Notes: a model not told the origin generated them from the letters alone. Numbered from the stretch's first letter, positions 44,439 through 53,380 are shown. The stretch: DNA of 64,000 nucleotides from Chloroflexota bacterium (GCA_016234595.1 JACRBG010000036.1:62001-126000), one strand, 5' to 3'. Translations and numbers: made by a program.

Positions 44439-44734
44439 GTGGATGCTGAAACAATCTTCCGCATTGGAATTATCCTTTGGTCTTTGGCCGGATTCTTTTG
44501 CTTAATGATTGCTCGCTGGCTCGCTAGGAAGCAGAATACTGCTCTTGCACGCCATCTACAATGGGCTTTTACTGTCAGGGGTTTGTTTAAGGATGAAAAA
44601 GCTATCGAAAGACACAGCTGGCGAAAAGGCTATGTTCTACTTTCAGCCTTTTAGGCCCATTTACCCTAATCTTGGCTTATTGGACAATTCATGACCCCGA
44701 TGACCCAGCCTCAAAATCGCCATCAGGAGAATAA
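44439..44734 (+). pseudogene. Two-TM small membrane protein interrupted by a -1 frame change
   Basis: A GTG-started frame encodes 71 residues with one TM helix (IFRIGIILWSLAGFFCLMIA) and stops at TAG 44652. Slipping back one base at TTTT (44649-44652) continues the reading as LLGPFTLILAYWTIHDPDDP and further to TAA 44732-44734, just before the next gene's ribosome site. The joined product of about 98 residues has two TM helices and an acidic tail, which looks like a real protein. The break at a homopolymer suggests a one-base deletion (natural or from sequencing) or programmed slippage. Intact version not otherwise recognised. Confidence 0.6.
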
Positions 44735-44737
44735 TTC

Positions 44738-45559
44738 GTGAAAAATTATCGTGGGGTTTTAAATACTCCCCGACCCGACAAGCCTGTTGAGAATCCCAAG
44801 GTCGTTATGATTACGGGGGCGACTAGCGGCATTGGCTGGGCTACTACTTTGTTGTTGGCATCATTGGGTCACAGAGTCATTGCCGTCGGACGGCGTGAAG
44901 ATCGGCTCAAAGAATTGCAGGCCGCGGCTGAGGGCATGTTGGGCGAAGTCCTGACCCTGCAAGGCGATGTGGCCGACGGCGAACAAATGCTGCAAGTGAT
45001 GGCGGCGGGCTTGGCGCATTTTGGCCGGCTGGATGTGCTCATTGCCAATGCGGGAATTGCTCATCGTGGGGCTTTGGTCGAGGCGAATTGGGCTGACTTA
45101 GAAACCGTACTGCGCACCAATATTGATGGGGTACTGCACAGCGTTCGGGCTTGTGTACCTGCTATGCGGGCCAGTGGGGGCGGACATATCATCACCATCA
45201 GCAGTGTAACAGCGGTGGCGACTGGCCCCGGTGCGGCCATTTATAGCGCCAGTAAATCGGCAGTGGATGCCATTGCCCGCGCTTTGCGGGTGGAACTAGA
45301 GGCCGACCACATCTGGGTGACGAATATTTGGCTGGGGCAGACCCACACTGAATTGGCCCAACGCCGTTTGGGTGCTCCGGGTAAAGTTGCCAGCAAATTA
45401 CCCACGATGACGCCCGAAAAAGTGGCCGCGCAGATTGTCTGGGCTATGGAACGCCGCAAACGAGTCATAATTTTACGCCCGCTTGACCGTTTAATCATTT
45501 GGGGCGGGCGTTTTGTGCCGCGCTGGTTGGAAAAAGTTATGTATCGCGTCTATCGCTAA
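44738..45559 (+). CDS. Short-chain dehydrogenase/reductase
   Basis: This classical SDR has 273 residues: cofactor site VVMITGATSGIGWATTLLLA, GRREDRL (basic residues after strand 2 favour NADPH), VLIANAGIAHRG, and the catalytic Ser-Tyr-Lys in IITISSVTAVATGPGAAIYS, then ASKSA. The C-terminal end RFVPRWLEKVMYRVYR is amphipathic and may touch the membrane. The start is GTG with AGGAGA eight bases upstream. It is the last gene of the 43960-45559 group. Substrate unknown. Confidence 0.87.
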   Translation: MKNYRGVLNTPRPDKPVENPKVVMITGATSGIGWATTLLLASLGHRVIAVGRREDRLKELQAAAEGMLGEVLTLQGDVADGEQMLQVMAAGLAHFGRLDVLIANAGIAHRGALVEANWADLETVLRTNIDGVLHSVRACVPAMRASGGGHIITISSVTAVATGPGAAIYSASKSAVDAIARALRVELEADHIWVTNIWLGQTHTELAQRRLGAPGKVASKLPTMTPEKVAAQIVWAMERRKRVIILRPLDRLIIWGGRFVPRWLEKVMYRVYR

Positions 45560-45709
45560 TTTTCAAATCTACGTTTAGGCAACTTTTCCTTAGAATTCAC
45601 GTAAAACACGTTATGGGTGGTTATATTAGGGTTATAATCAATTACGTTGCAGCAAAGTGAGTTTCCAGCCAATTACACATCCACATTTGGAGGAGGAAGT
45701 TAGGAAACC

Positions 45710-47200
45710 ATGAAAAATTCAGTCAGTCGCGGGTTATTAAGCCTGCTGCTTGTTTTTACGCTTGTCACTCTTGCGGTTTCCCCGTTTAAATTGTCTACGG
45801 CCCGTGCTCAGGGTGGGGCTTGTCCACTGGCACCTGAAGATTGTGCTTTGTTAGCTGCGGCTACCGATGCTGCGAGTAATCTGCATTCCGTCAATGTCAA
45901 GTCATTCAACCTAGATTTGGCAGGCGGCATGGGCGATCAACAATCCAGCTTGTCGGTAGTAGGTTATGGTCCGATTGTTTTTGATGAAGGCAATGATACT
46001 TTTGCCATTGACCTAACCTTTAGCACCGCCACCTTGACGACCCCTGACCAAACGCAAAATGGCCCCGGCGCTTTCCGCTTGGTGGATAACGCGGTTTATT
46101 TTGGGCAAGGGGAAGGCGATGCGATTAAATGGCAAGGCACGCCATTGGATTCTGGTGATGCCCAAGCCCAACTCGATCAACTCGGCCTGAATTTGGATGA
46201 CCTGCGGAATTTCCCAATAATAGAAGCCCTCCAAGCCCTCAATGGGTTGCCCGGAGTGGTCACTTGGTCACGGGCGGATGATATAACCCTAGAAGATGGC
46301 CGCACGGTTGCTGTCTTCAATTTCGACCTCAGCCTTGCCGAATTGGTGGGTTCACGAGATTTTGTCAACGCCCTAAGCGAAGCCCTGCTGCCTCTTGTAG
46401 GCCAGTTAATGGGTGGCAGCGATGGTGGCGGTGGGAGCATGTTCAGCGATCCCTCCACAATCTCGTTTTTGCTGAGTCTGGTTTTGTCACAACTCAGTGA
46501 CCAACTCAGCACCTCCACGGCCCAATTGAGCCTGTGGATTTCGCCAGAGGATAATTTGATTTACGGGCTGTCCTCAACAATTGATGTGACTGTTGACCTC
46601 AGCTTTTTGACCAGCATGATTCCCGGCTCAACGGGTGGGGATGCTACTAGCTCGTCGGGCCCCATCACCTTCTCGCTGAACTTCCAATCGGTTCTGGATC
46701 AGCACAATGGCGAATTTACCATTGAAGCCCCTGCCGAATTTGACCCGCTGGATACAAGTAGCTTGAATTTCGACTTGAGCAATATTCTGGATAGCGCAGG
46801 TATTTCGTTAGGTGGTGGTGACAGTGCTGAACCCACCGCGCCTACGGCTGACACAGCCGAATTTGATGTTGCCGCTGGTCAGGAAACCCCCGGTACTTTG
46901 AGCGATAGCAATCCTAATGACCTTTATCGTTTTCAAGGGACGGCCAATAGTGTTGTTACGATTACGATGCGCAAAACCAACGAGTCTAGCAATCTTGACC
47001 CCTATCTAAAACTGTATGATGGCGCCGGTAACTTACTGGCTGAAAACGATGATGCTACCGCCGTAGTTGAAGGATTGGGTTTCCTCGATTCCCAAATTGC
47101 CCAATTCACAATTCCCGCCGATGGCACCTATGTCATTGAGGCTTCGGCCTTGTTTATCCCAGATGATGGGGCCTATACCCTGTTGGTGGAAACCAATTAG
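45710..47200 (+). CDS. Secreted protein with lipoprotein-like N-domain and C-terminal PPC domain
   Basis: The signal peptide spans residues 1-34 (RGLLSLLLVFTLVTLAVSPF; cleavage after TARAQ). Residues 40-350 form a large beta-rich domain (AASNLHSVNVKSFNLDLAGG; AFRLVDNAVYFGQGEGDAIK; WQGTPL) reminiscent of LppX/LprG-type lipid-binding lipoproteins, but with no lipobox Cys at the cleavage site. Residues 385-495 are a bacterial pre-peptidase C-terminal domain (GTLSDSNPNDLYRFQGTANS; LDPYLKLYDGAGNLLAENDD; TYVIEASA). GGAGGAGG precedes the ATG. Probably exported; function unknown. Confidence 0.75.
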   Translation: MKNSVSRGLLSLLLVFTLVTLAVSPFKLSTARAQGGACPLAPEDCALLAAATDAASNLHSVNVKSFNLDLAGGMGDQQSSLSVVGYGPIVFDEGNDTFAIDLTFSTATLTTPDQTQNGPGAFRLVDNAVYFGQGEGDAIKWQGTPLDSGDAQAQLDQLGLNLDDLRNFPIIEALQALNGLPGVVTWSRADDITLEDGRTVAVFNFDLSLAELVGSRDFVNALSEALLPLVGQLMGGSDGGGGSMFSDPSTISFLLSLVLSQLSDQLSTSTAQLSLWISPEDNLIYGLSSTIDVTVDLSFLTSMIPGSTGGDATSSSGPITFSLNFQSVLDQHNGEFTIEAPAEFDPLDTSSLNFDLSNILDSAGISLGGGDSAEPTAPTADTAEFDVAAGQETPGTLSDSNPNDLYRFQGTANSVVTITMRKTNESSNLDPYLKLYDGAGNLLAENDDATAVVEGLGFLDSQIAQFTIPADGTYVIEASALFIPDDGAYTLLVETN

Positions 47201-47232
47201 GTCGGCTTTTTACTCTACTACATAGTATTTAA

Positions 47233-47263
47233 GGGCAGATTGACTAAAAAATCTGCTCTTTTT
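47233..47263 (+). terminator. Terminator after the PPC-domain gene
   Basis: GGGCAGATT (47233-47241) pairs with AATCTGCTC (47250-47258), with one G-U pair, followed by TTTTT. Confidence 0.75.
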
Positions 47264-47378
47264 GGGAAGAGCTATGAAAAAATAATGAATTTTTGTGCTT
47301 CCCCATAAATTTAAATCGAAATTTAACCTTTTGCCCCTAAACTTAAACTAGGATGTGAAGATTAAAGGATATGATGTA

Positions 47379-48068
47379 ATGGCACATAAGGGCGATAAAC
47401 CAATGATACAGGCTCTATTGAATGAGTTTGTAGAATTGCGCCATTCAGGTTGTACGCCTGATGAGGCGTGGCAACTGATCACGGAAAAAACAAAAACACT
47501 GTCTAAACCCGAACGCCAGCAATTGGCTGTTTTGGCCCAGCAGTGGGAACTCAAACAACGTTCGATGCGTCCCGGCGAAGACACAGTTGATACATTTGAC
47601 ACACTCAATCGGCCTTCAGGTACCGACCGTAGCCGTTCTCAATCTGACCGAATGCCTAGCAACGAAACATCTGAGGCGGATGCAATTCCAGCAGGACTAG
47701 AACCGCGTCATTTTTTTGGGGCGGGAACGGTACTCTTGTTGTACCCCCCAAATGTGGATAAGCCTGTGGCGGTGAACATTGGGGCGGGGGATGAAGCTTT
47801 GATTGGACGGTTGGCCCCCAACACTATTTTGGTTCCGGATGTTGACCTAGAACCCTATGGTGGATTGGCAGCAGGTGTTTCGCGGGTTCATGCCAGCCTC
47901 AAACATCAAGCCAATGCGTTGCTGGTGGCTGATATGGGGAGTCGGAATGGCACCTATATCAATGGGCATCGTTTGCATGAAAAAGAATTGCGCTTGCTGC
48001 AAGATGGGGATGAGTTGCGAATTGGTCAATTGACTTTGATTGTGCGGTTTATGCGCCCCATCAAATAG
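47379..48068 (+). CDS. FHA-domain protein
   Basis: Residues 1-60 are a helical segment (IQALLNEFVELRHSGCTPDE; LSKPERQQLAVLAQQWELKQ). After a polar linker, residues 130-229 form an FHA phosphothreonine-binding domain: DEALIGRLAP, GVSRVHASLKHQ, VADMGSRNGTYINGHRL, LLQDGDELRIGQLTLIVRF, with the conserved Arg, Ser, His and Asn. A longer frame starts at GTG 47355; ATG 47379 with AAAGGAT is preferred (229 residues). It should dock on a Ser/Thr-phosphorylated partner; no kinase is nearby. Confidence 0.88.
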   Translation: MAHKGDKPMIQALLNEFVELRHSGCTPDEAWQLITEKTKTLSKPERQQLAVLAQQWELKQRSMRPGEDTVDTFDTLNRPSGTDRSRSQSDRMPSNETSEADAIPAGLEPRHFFGAGTVLLLYPPNVDKPVAVNIGAGDEALIGRLAPNTILVPDVDLEPYGGLAAGVSRVHASLKHQANALLVADMGSRNGTYINGHRLHEKELRLLQDGDELRIGQLTLIVRFMRPIK

Positions 48069-48087
48069 AGCGATTATCTCAGTCAAT

Positions 48088-48124
48088 AAAAACAGGGCGG
48101 CTTCATCAAGTCACCCTGTTTTTT
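48088..48124. terminator. Terminator between FHA gene and oxoamine synthase gene
   Basis: AAAAACAGGG pairs with CCCTGTTTTT around a 16-base loop; runs of A and T on both sides serve the convergent genes. Confidence 0.8.
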
Positions 48125-48139
48125 ATTGGGTTTAATTGT

Positions 48140-49360
48140 TTAGTTAGTAGCCGATACAGCCAAGGCCGCTTCGCGCTCGGCTTTGGTGGGAATTAAATCC
48201 ATGTTTTCCCCAACCACTTCCAAAACTTGGAGAGCGGTTTCGAGTTGGTCAAAGGTGTGTGTAGCGATATAGCTGGTACGTAGGAGGCTTTGGGGTACAC
48301 CGGGTGGTACAACCGGATTGGTATAGACACCATTGTCTACCAAAGCCCGCCATGCCAACGCCATCCGCACATCATCGCCGATAATGAGAGGGATAATGGG
48401 GGTGGTGCTGGTGCCAGTGTCATAGCCCAAACGTTTGAGGCCAGCCCGCATATATTCGGTGTTGTCCCACAACCGCTGGACGTGTTCTGGCTCATTCTCG
48501 ATGATGTCTAACGCGGCCAGAACCGTTGCAGTGTTGGCGGCGGGGAGGGCGGCGGAAAAGATTAATGACCGAGCATGATGTTGGATGTAATGGATAATAT
48601 CGGCACTGCCTGCGAGGAATCCGCCCACTGATGCGAATGATTTACTGAATGTGCCCATGATCAAATCGGCTTCATTGGTGAGGCCAAAATGGGCCGCTGT
48701 GCCCCGCCCCGCCCCCATCATGCCGATGCCATGTGCGTCGTCAATCAACAAACGGGCTTCGTAACGGCGGCAAACCTCGATGATTTCGGGTAGAGGAGCA
48801 ACGTCACCGTCCATGCTATAGACGCCATCAATCACGACCAGCTTGCCTGCGCTGTCGGGGATTTTGGCGAGGACGCTTTCCAAACTCTTGACATCATTAT
48901 GATTAAAACGTTTGAGTTCGGCTTTGGTCATCATCACGCCGTCCACGACACAGGCATGGGCGCGTTTGTCCAAGATGGCATAGTCGCCACGTTCGAGCAG
49001 AGCGGAAACGGCACCGAGATTGGTTTGGTAGCCTGTAGGGAAGACGAGGGCGGCTTCTTTGCCGACAAACTTGGCAAGGCGGCGTTCCAATTCCAGATGT
49101 AGTTCAAGGGTGCCATTTAAGAAACGGCTGCCAGTGCAGCTTGTGCCAAAACGATCAATGGCATCTTTAGCGGCGGCACGGACTTTGGGGTGGGTGGTCA
49201 AACCGAGGTAGTTGTTGGAGCCGAGCATAATGACCTTACGCCCGTTGAAGGTGGCAACCGACCCTTCAGAGTCGGTAAATGGCAAAAAATAGGGATAGAA
49301 CCCGGCTGCCATTGCTTCTTTTGCAATGGTGAAACTCTTGGTACGTTCAAATAAATCCAT
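48140..49360 (-). CDS. PLP-dependent alpha-oxoamine synthase (serine palmitoyltransferase/KBL/BioF-like)
   Basis: Fold-type I enzymes of this group condense an amino acid with an acyl-CoA with loss of CO2. Seen: VIMLGSNNYLGLTTHPKVRA, FGTSCTGSRFLNGTLELHLE, ALVFPTGYQTNLG, the PLP-ring His in DKRAHACVVDG, LLIDDAHGIGMMG, and the Schiff-base Lys in GTFSKSFASVGGFLAG. GTSCTGSRFLNGTLELH is closest to what I recall of bacterial serine palmitoyltransferases and 2-amino-3-ketobutyrate ligases, so biotin synthesis is less likely; no bio genes are near. TTG 49384 keeps the frame open, but ATG 49360 with AAGGA is preferred (406 residues). Confidence 0.85.
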   Translation of the reverse strand: MDLFERTKSFTIAKEAMAAGFYPYFLPFTDSEGSVATFNGRKVIMLGSNNYLGLTTHPKVRAAAKDAIDRFGTSCTGSRFLNGTLELHLELERRLAKFVGKEAALVFPTGYQTNLGAVSALLERGDYAILDKRAHACVVDGVMMTKAELKRFNHNDVKSLESVLAKIPDSAGKLVVIDGVYSMDGDVAPLPEIIEVCRRYEARLLIDDAHGIGMMGAGRGTAAHFGLTNEADLIMGTFSKSFASVGGFLAGSADIIHYIQHHARSLIFSAALPAANTATVLAALDIIENEPEHVQRLWDNTEYMRAGLKRLGYDTGTSTTPIIPLIIGDDVRMALAWRALVDNGVYTNPVVPPGVPQSLLRTSYIATHTFDQLETALQVLEVVGENMDLIPTKAEREAALAVSATN

Positions 49361-49454
49361 AGCTTGTATATCCTTGACTGCCAATGCTTGCGTATTTGAT
49401 TATGGTATAACCCCGTCGGAGGTAATATTTCCCGCAAAAACAAAAAATAGTTTA

Positions 49455-49475
49455 GGCGAGTTTATACAACTCGCC
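49455..49475 (-). terminator. Terminator after the 49517-50617 gene
   Basis: GGCGAGT (49455-49461) pairs with ACTCGCC (49469-49475). Reading on the minus strand, TAAACTATTTTTT follows. Confidence 0.7.
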
Positions 49476-49516
49476 CGATATTTGCCATATTGGGTTTGAC
49501 CAAATGCCTCCGCTGT

Positions 49517-50617
49517 TTAATTTTTCAGCATCAGTATAGCACAGGTCGAAACCACACCGACGGGCTGTAGGTTCGCATTGGGGTCATTTAAAAGGGCAGT
49601 TTCGCTGGTGTGATAGCCTGACGCCAGCAAGACGTGGGTACGCATACAAAAGCCCGTGTAGCCATCGTCGCCTTCCCCTACACTCAACACCCAAGGGGTA
49701 TCGGGGAGTGGAACGCCGTCGTCATAGACATAGGTGTAGATGGGGGGGAGGTTTTCATCGAGGGGTAAATCGGGGCGGTCAATGCGGGTAATGTAATAGG
49801 CCGCGTCGTTCAGATACCCAATCGCCATGTTTTCGGCACGGATCACGGGACAGTTGATTACATTCTCTGATGCCTCAATGGGATAACCACTTGCAATGAT
49901 TTGCTCATAGGAACGGAGGCTATTCGGCACGGTATCCTCTGGTACGGTTACAAAATAGACCCGCCAGAAATCGGAATAGCCGGGGTCGCTTTGCAATTGA
50001 CGGATGATTGGCCCCGCTTGACCGGGTAGGCGGACGGCTGACCCGGTAGCGTCATAGCCCGTGATTAAAACCCAAATAGGAGCGCTTTGGGCAGGTGTTT
50101 CGCCAAAATCGAAGGCTTGATGTTCTTCCCCATTAATCCAAATTGAGAGGGGGTCATAGTCGTGGCCTTGCAACTGAGTGCCGGTGCGCACAATTGGGCT
50201 GTTATGAAGTTTGCCAGTGGGGTTTTGGGGCCAATTTTGAGCCAATAAATCTTCGACACTGGTGATGGAATTGACCTCATAATCATCGGGTACGGTGATT
50301 TCGATGATTTCGCGGAGGTCACTATAGCCTTTGTCGTAGGGGCCAGCCGCAATGAGATCAGATTGGCCCTGAATGAGCTGGCTATCGGCATCTACCAAAC
50401 GATATTGCTGACCTACTGCGACCTCAGTCCCGCCACTTAAAATCGGTGTGCCATTGAAAAAAGTGTAATAAAAGACCTGCTGGCCTTCATAAAAACCGGG
50501 TGTGACGGTCTGGGTAATCTTGATGACCTGTGGGGTAGGGTGAGCATAAGAGGGTTGGAATGACATCATCAAAGCAACCACAATGATGACTATGGTGGTG
50601 AATCCGCGAAACTTCAT
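49517..50617 (-). CDS. Secreted protein with internal duplication, function unknown
   Basis: The signal peptide (residues 1-25) ends in PSYAHP. The mature part has two related units: residues 92-145 (GYSDLREIIEITVPDDYEVN followed by a segment ending SPIV) and residues 210-262 (GYSDFWRVYFVTVPEDTVPN followed by a segment ending CPVI). An additional strand-rich domain is found at the end with CMRTHVLLASG. I recognise no enzyme motif. GAGGAA precedes the start. It is divergent from the polysaccharide deacetylase gene. Confidence 0.7.
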   Translation of the reverse strand: MKFRGFTTIVIIVVALMMSFQPSYAHPTPQVIKITQTVTPGFYEGQQVFYYTFFNGTPILSGGTEVAVGQQYRLVDADSQLIQGQSDLIAAGPYDKGYSDLREIIEITVPDDYEVNSITSVEDLLAQNWPQNPTGKLHNSPIVRTGTQLQGHDYDPLSIWINGEEHQAFDFGETPAQSAPIWVLITGYDATGSAVRLPGQAGPIIRQLQSDPGYSDFWRVYFVTVPEDTVPNSLRSYEQIIASGYPIEASENVINCPVIRAENMAIGYLNDAAYYITRIDRPDLPLDENLPPIYTYVYDDGVPLPDTPWVLSVGEGDDGYTGFCMRTHVLLASGYHTSETALLNDPNANLQPVGVVSTCAILMLKN

Positions 50618-50654
50618 GACCTATGTTCCTCATAATCCATTAACTGCCGCATAC

Positions 50655-50660
50655 TATAAT
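50655..50660 (+). promoter_or_regulatory. Candidate -10 element of the deacetylase gene
   Basis: A perfect TATAAT lies 35 bases before ATG 50695; the -35 region is weak. It disfavours the earlier ATG at 50668 as the true start. Confidence 0.35.
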
Positions 50661-50694
50661 ATAGTCTATGGTCTGGGCAAAAGATTACACAGGG

Positions 50695-51465
50695 ATGACC
50701 TTGAACCGACGACACTTTATCAAAGCTGGTTTTACGCTTGCTACCCTTACCTTATTCAGCCCCTCGATAACACAGGCCGAGGTGCGACGGCGGGTGCGCT
50801 GTCCTATTTTGATGTATCACTATGTGAGCCCATTACCCTCGGATGCGGATAAGTATCGGGTGGACTTGACAGTGCTGCCCGATAATTTTTATGCCCACTG
50901 CGAATATCTGGCCCAAAATAATTATCAAACAGTGACGATGGGGCAGTTGTATGGGGCACTCATGCGAGGGGATAAATTACCAGCGCGGCGGGTGGTTATG
51001 ACTTTTGATGATGGCTATGACGATGCCTATACCCAAGCATTTCCCATTTTGCAGCAGTTTGGCATGGCTGGGACGTTTTTTGTGGTGCGGGATTTTATGG
51101 AGCAACCGGGGTATTTGACATGGGTGCAGGCGGGGGAGATGCTGGCCGAAGGTATGGAGATTGAAAACCACAGTACCAGCCATATTGATCTGCGTGACCT
51201 TGATCGGGAAACGCTGCTGTATCAGATTGGGGCAGCGGCGGACGCTATTCAAAATCAGGTAGGGCGGCGGCCAAAGGTTTTTTGCTATCCCGGGGGGCGC
51301 TATGACGCATTGGCAGTACAGGTCGTCCAAGAGACAGGGCACATTATGGCAGTGACAACGGCGGATGGCTTGGTGCATACCAGTAGTGACCTTTTGCTAA
51401 TGACACGGGCAAGAGTGCGGGGTACGACGGGTGTGCAGGGCTTGGAATGGCTGATTGGGCGGTAA
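50695..51465 (+). CDS. Polysaccharide deacetylase (NodB-like), probably exported by Tat
   Basis: This carbohydrate esterase family 4 protein removes acetyl groups from peptidoglycan or another glycan. The N-terminus TLNRRHFIKAGFTLATLTLF carries a twin-Arg motif and hydrophobic stretch. NodB motifs: MTFDDGYDDAY with catalytic and metal Asp residues, NHSTSHIDL with metal His residues, FCYPGGRYDALA, and the late segment TTADGLVHTS. The frame opens at ATG 50668; ATG 50695 is preferred because the twin-Arg motif then lies four residues from the start. No strong ribosome site is visible for either. Alone on its strand. Confidence 0.87.
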   Translation: MTLNRRHFIKAGFTLATLTLFSPSITQAEVRRRVRCPILMYHYVSPLPSDADKYRVDLTVLPDNFYAHCEYLAQNNYQTVTMGQLYGALMRGDKLPARRVVMTFDDGYDDAYTQAFPILQQFGMAGTFFVVRDFMEQPGYLTWVQAGEMLAEGMEIENHSTSHIDLRDLDRETLLYQIGAAADAIQNQVGRRPKVFCYPGGRYDALAVQVVQETGHIMAVTTADGLVHTSSDLLLMTRARVRGTTGVQGLEWLIGR

Positions 51466-51500
51466 AGGATGTCCGTTGCGATGTTCCACAGCCATAAAAG

Positions 51501-51516
51501 CGTTACTATAGTAACG
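51501..51516. repeat. Perfect 16-bp palindrome in a convergent intergenic region
   Basis: CGTTACTATAGTAACG is a perfect dyad with no loop, lying between two gene ends, so promoter control is unlikely. It could be a protein-binding site or part of a terminator. Confidence 0.4.
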
Positions 51517-51576
51517 GATTCAAAAAATAGCCATATTGCCGCCAAATATAGAACTTGTGTTCTTGTAAATTATGAA

Positions 51577-51924
51577 TTATATGGGCTGTAATAAAACAAT
51601 GGTGTTGCCGTCGGGGTCAATGATACCAATGGCCCTCATGCCGTCTTCCTCGGTGGGGTCGCCCATGATTTGGCCGTTATTTTGACGGACTTGGTGTAGG
51701 GTGGCTTCCAAATCGTCCACGATGAAATGAAACTGCTGGCGGTTCTTGTCGGCTTGGATTTGGGGGATGGTGTTGGAACAGAAAAATAATTTGAATCCAG
51801 CGAGTGTGCCCGTGTAAAACAAGGGGCTGCTGGCTTGGGTTAGATTGGCAGCGAAGACGTGGTTATAAAACTGCACCATAGCTTCCATGTTGTTTACGGC
51901 GATGGTGATGCGGTGGAGGTGCAT
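51577..51924 (-). CDS. Glyoxalase/VOC-fold protein
   Basis: The 115-residue single-domain protein has the vicinal oxygen chelate fold: HRITIAVNNMEAMVQFYNHV at the start, FHFIVDDLEATLHQVRQNNG in the middle and IDPDGNTIVLLQ at the end. Metal-ligand positions are only partly kept (His near the start, Gln/His mid, Glu lost), so activity is uncertain. It follows the 52826-51939 gene by 14 bases and is probably in its transcript. Confidence 0.82.
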   Translation of the reverse strand: MHLHRITIAVNNMEAMVQFYNHVFAANLTQASSPLFYTGTLAGFKLFFCSNTIPQIQADKNRQQFHFIVDDLEATLHQVRQNNGQIMGDPTEEDGMRAIGIIDPDGNTIVLLQPI

Positions 51925-51938
51925 AAGAATTGTTCCTG

Positions 51939-52826
51939 TTATTTGCTAATTTCGTCATCCCAAGATTTTTGTTCTAGTGCATATTGAATATCGTAAAACC
52001 CTTTTGCCTCCAACCACCTGATAATTTCTTGAAGTTCTGTTAGATTATAAAAGCCAAGCTCATAGAAATTGACAATTAATCCATTCAGGTCTACGCCGCG
52101 TTGATATTTAGAGGCTGTAAACGGATTAACGAGATAACCCCAATACAACCTCTCGTTTAAGAAAGGCTCCTTTTCTGCCTCCATTTTTAGCCGCTGGCGA
52201 GTAGGCCATATGTCATCTAATTGAGCCTGAAGTGATTTGGCTAAATCACCATCACCTTTTGAGACGGCCTCTTCAATTTGAGGGCGGAGGCTATACTCCA
52301 CTGCACCGTAATTCCAATTCTCTTCATGATCCTGTAATTCATAGATAGCGTTCGCGCGATCAAATAGTCCAAAAGCCGCGATTTTGTTGGGTGCCGTACA
52401 TATCAAATCAAAAGTTATGGAACGGGGGCCTGATTCTTCATTTACCATAATCGCTGGAGAAAAGCGGCTCATTAAAACCTCTACTACCGTCGGTGGTTGA
52501 TATGTGATGTCCCCCCAACGTTGATGATTGGTGACAATTAGATGGTTATCAAAAACAACAATTTCTCTGTCGCGGAGCCAATCAAGGCTTTCTTTCCAAA
52601 CTGAGATGGAATATTTCTCACTGAATTCAATTTCAGGGGGAGTGGGTGATGTTCCACTCTCAATTGGAAACATCCCAGTTTGGAGTTGCCAGTCAATGAT
52701 AGTTTCAAAGACGTGGCTAAATTCATCTGCTGCTTTTTGAGCTAACTCAGGAGACTCAAATTTTCCAACAACTGTGAAATTGGAACTATGGTTGCTGCTA
52801 AATTGTTGCCAGAGGGATATACGCAC
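51939..52826 (-). CDS. Unknown protein, 295 residues
   Basis: The protein is soluble and acidic. GTG 52826 with AAGGAGG eight bases upstream is a much better start than the longer frame from 52868. Residues 8-60 (FTVVGKFESPELAQKAADEF; IIDWQLQTGMFP) look like a small alpha/beta unit. The C-terminal part (GVDLNGLIVNFYELGFYNLT; IIRWLEAKGFYDIQYALEQK) is helical. I do not recognise the family. It lies between two other small genes on the same strand. Confidence 0.6.
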   Translation of the reverse strand: MRISLWQQFSSNHSSNFTVVGKFESPELAQKAADEFSHVFETIIDWQLQTGMFPIESGTSPTPPEIEFSEKYSISVWKESLDWLRDREIVVFDNHLIVTNHQRWGDITYQPPTVVEVLMSRFSPAIMVNEESGPRSITFDLICTAPNKIAAFGLFDRANAIYELQDHEENWNYGAVEYSLRPQIEEAVSKGDGDLAKSLQAQLDDIWPTRQRLKMEAEKEPFLNERLYWGYLVNPFTASKYQRGVDLNGLIVNFYELGFYNLTELQEIIRWLEAKGFYDIQYALEQKSWDDEISK

Positions 52827-52936
52827 TGGATAGGCCTCCTTGGGTGAGATTGGGGGAGTGGGGCACAACCACTAATGGCGGTAAGTAGAATCTAGGAACT
52901 GGAAATTAGCCGCAAGGGGAAAATTGGATTATTTTG

Positions 52937-53380
52937 TCACTCGGCTAGAAATTCACGCAACCAATTGATACCTGCGTTCTCATCATAGAAAACTTTGCCA
53001 AGCACACGGGCATGGGGGTCTTCATTTTGCTGCTGAATGGCGCGTTTGAAAATTACCTGACCCGATAATTCACGCGAGACAATGACGGCGATGCGGGCAT
53101 AGAGGTTAGGGCGGGATTCGAGCATTCGCTCAAATTCTTCTTGATTACGCGGTGTAATGGCGACCTTAAAGACATCGTAGTGGTTGGTGTGGGCATAGGT
53201 CAGGCCAACGCCTTTTGAGTCGAGTTCATGGACGGCCAAATAGGGTTGATCATCGGGCCAGTTTTCAAGGTTTTCGATTACCATACGGCCCCATTCATCC
53301 CACGTTTTTTCCATGACACTTGCTAAACGGTAGACTACAATACGTCCATCATCGAGCCAGCTTTGTTCAATATACCCCAT
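52937..53380 (-). CDS. Unknown protein, 147 residues
   Basis: The small soluble alpha/beta protein has an MGYIEQSWLDDGRIVVYRLA opening, LENWPDDQPYLAVHELDSKG, and LYARIAVIVSRELSGQVIFK. The strand-helix order resembles SpoIIAA/STAS-like folds, but the resemblance is too weak to name it. GGGGAG precedes the ATG. It is upstream of the 52826 gene on the same strand, separated by about 110 bases. Confidence 0.6.
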   Translation of the reverse strand: MGYIEQSWLDDGRIVVYRLASVMEKTWDEWGRMVIENLENWPDDQPYLAVHELDSKGVGLTYAHTNHYDVFKVAITPRNQEEFERMLESRPNLYARIAVIVSRELSGQVIFKRAIQQQNEDPHARVLGKVFYDENAGINWLREFLAE

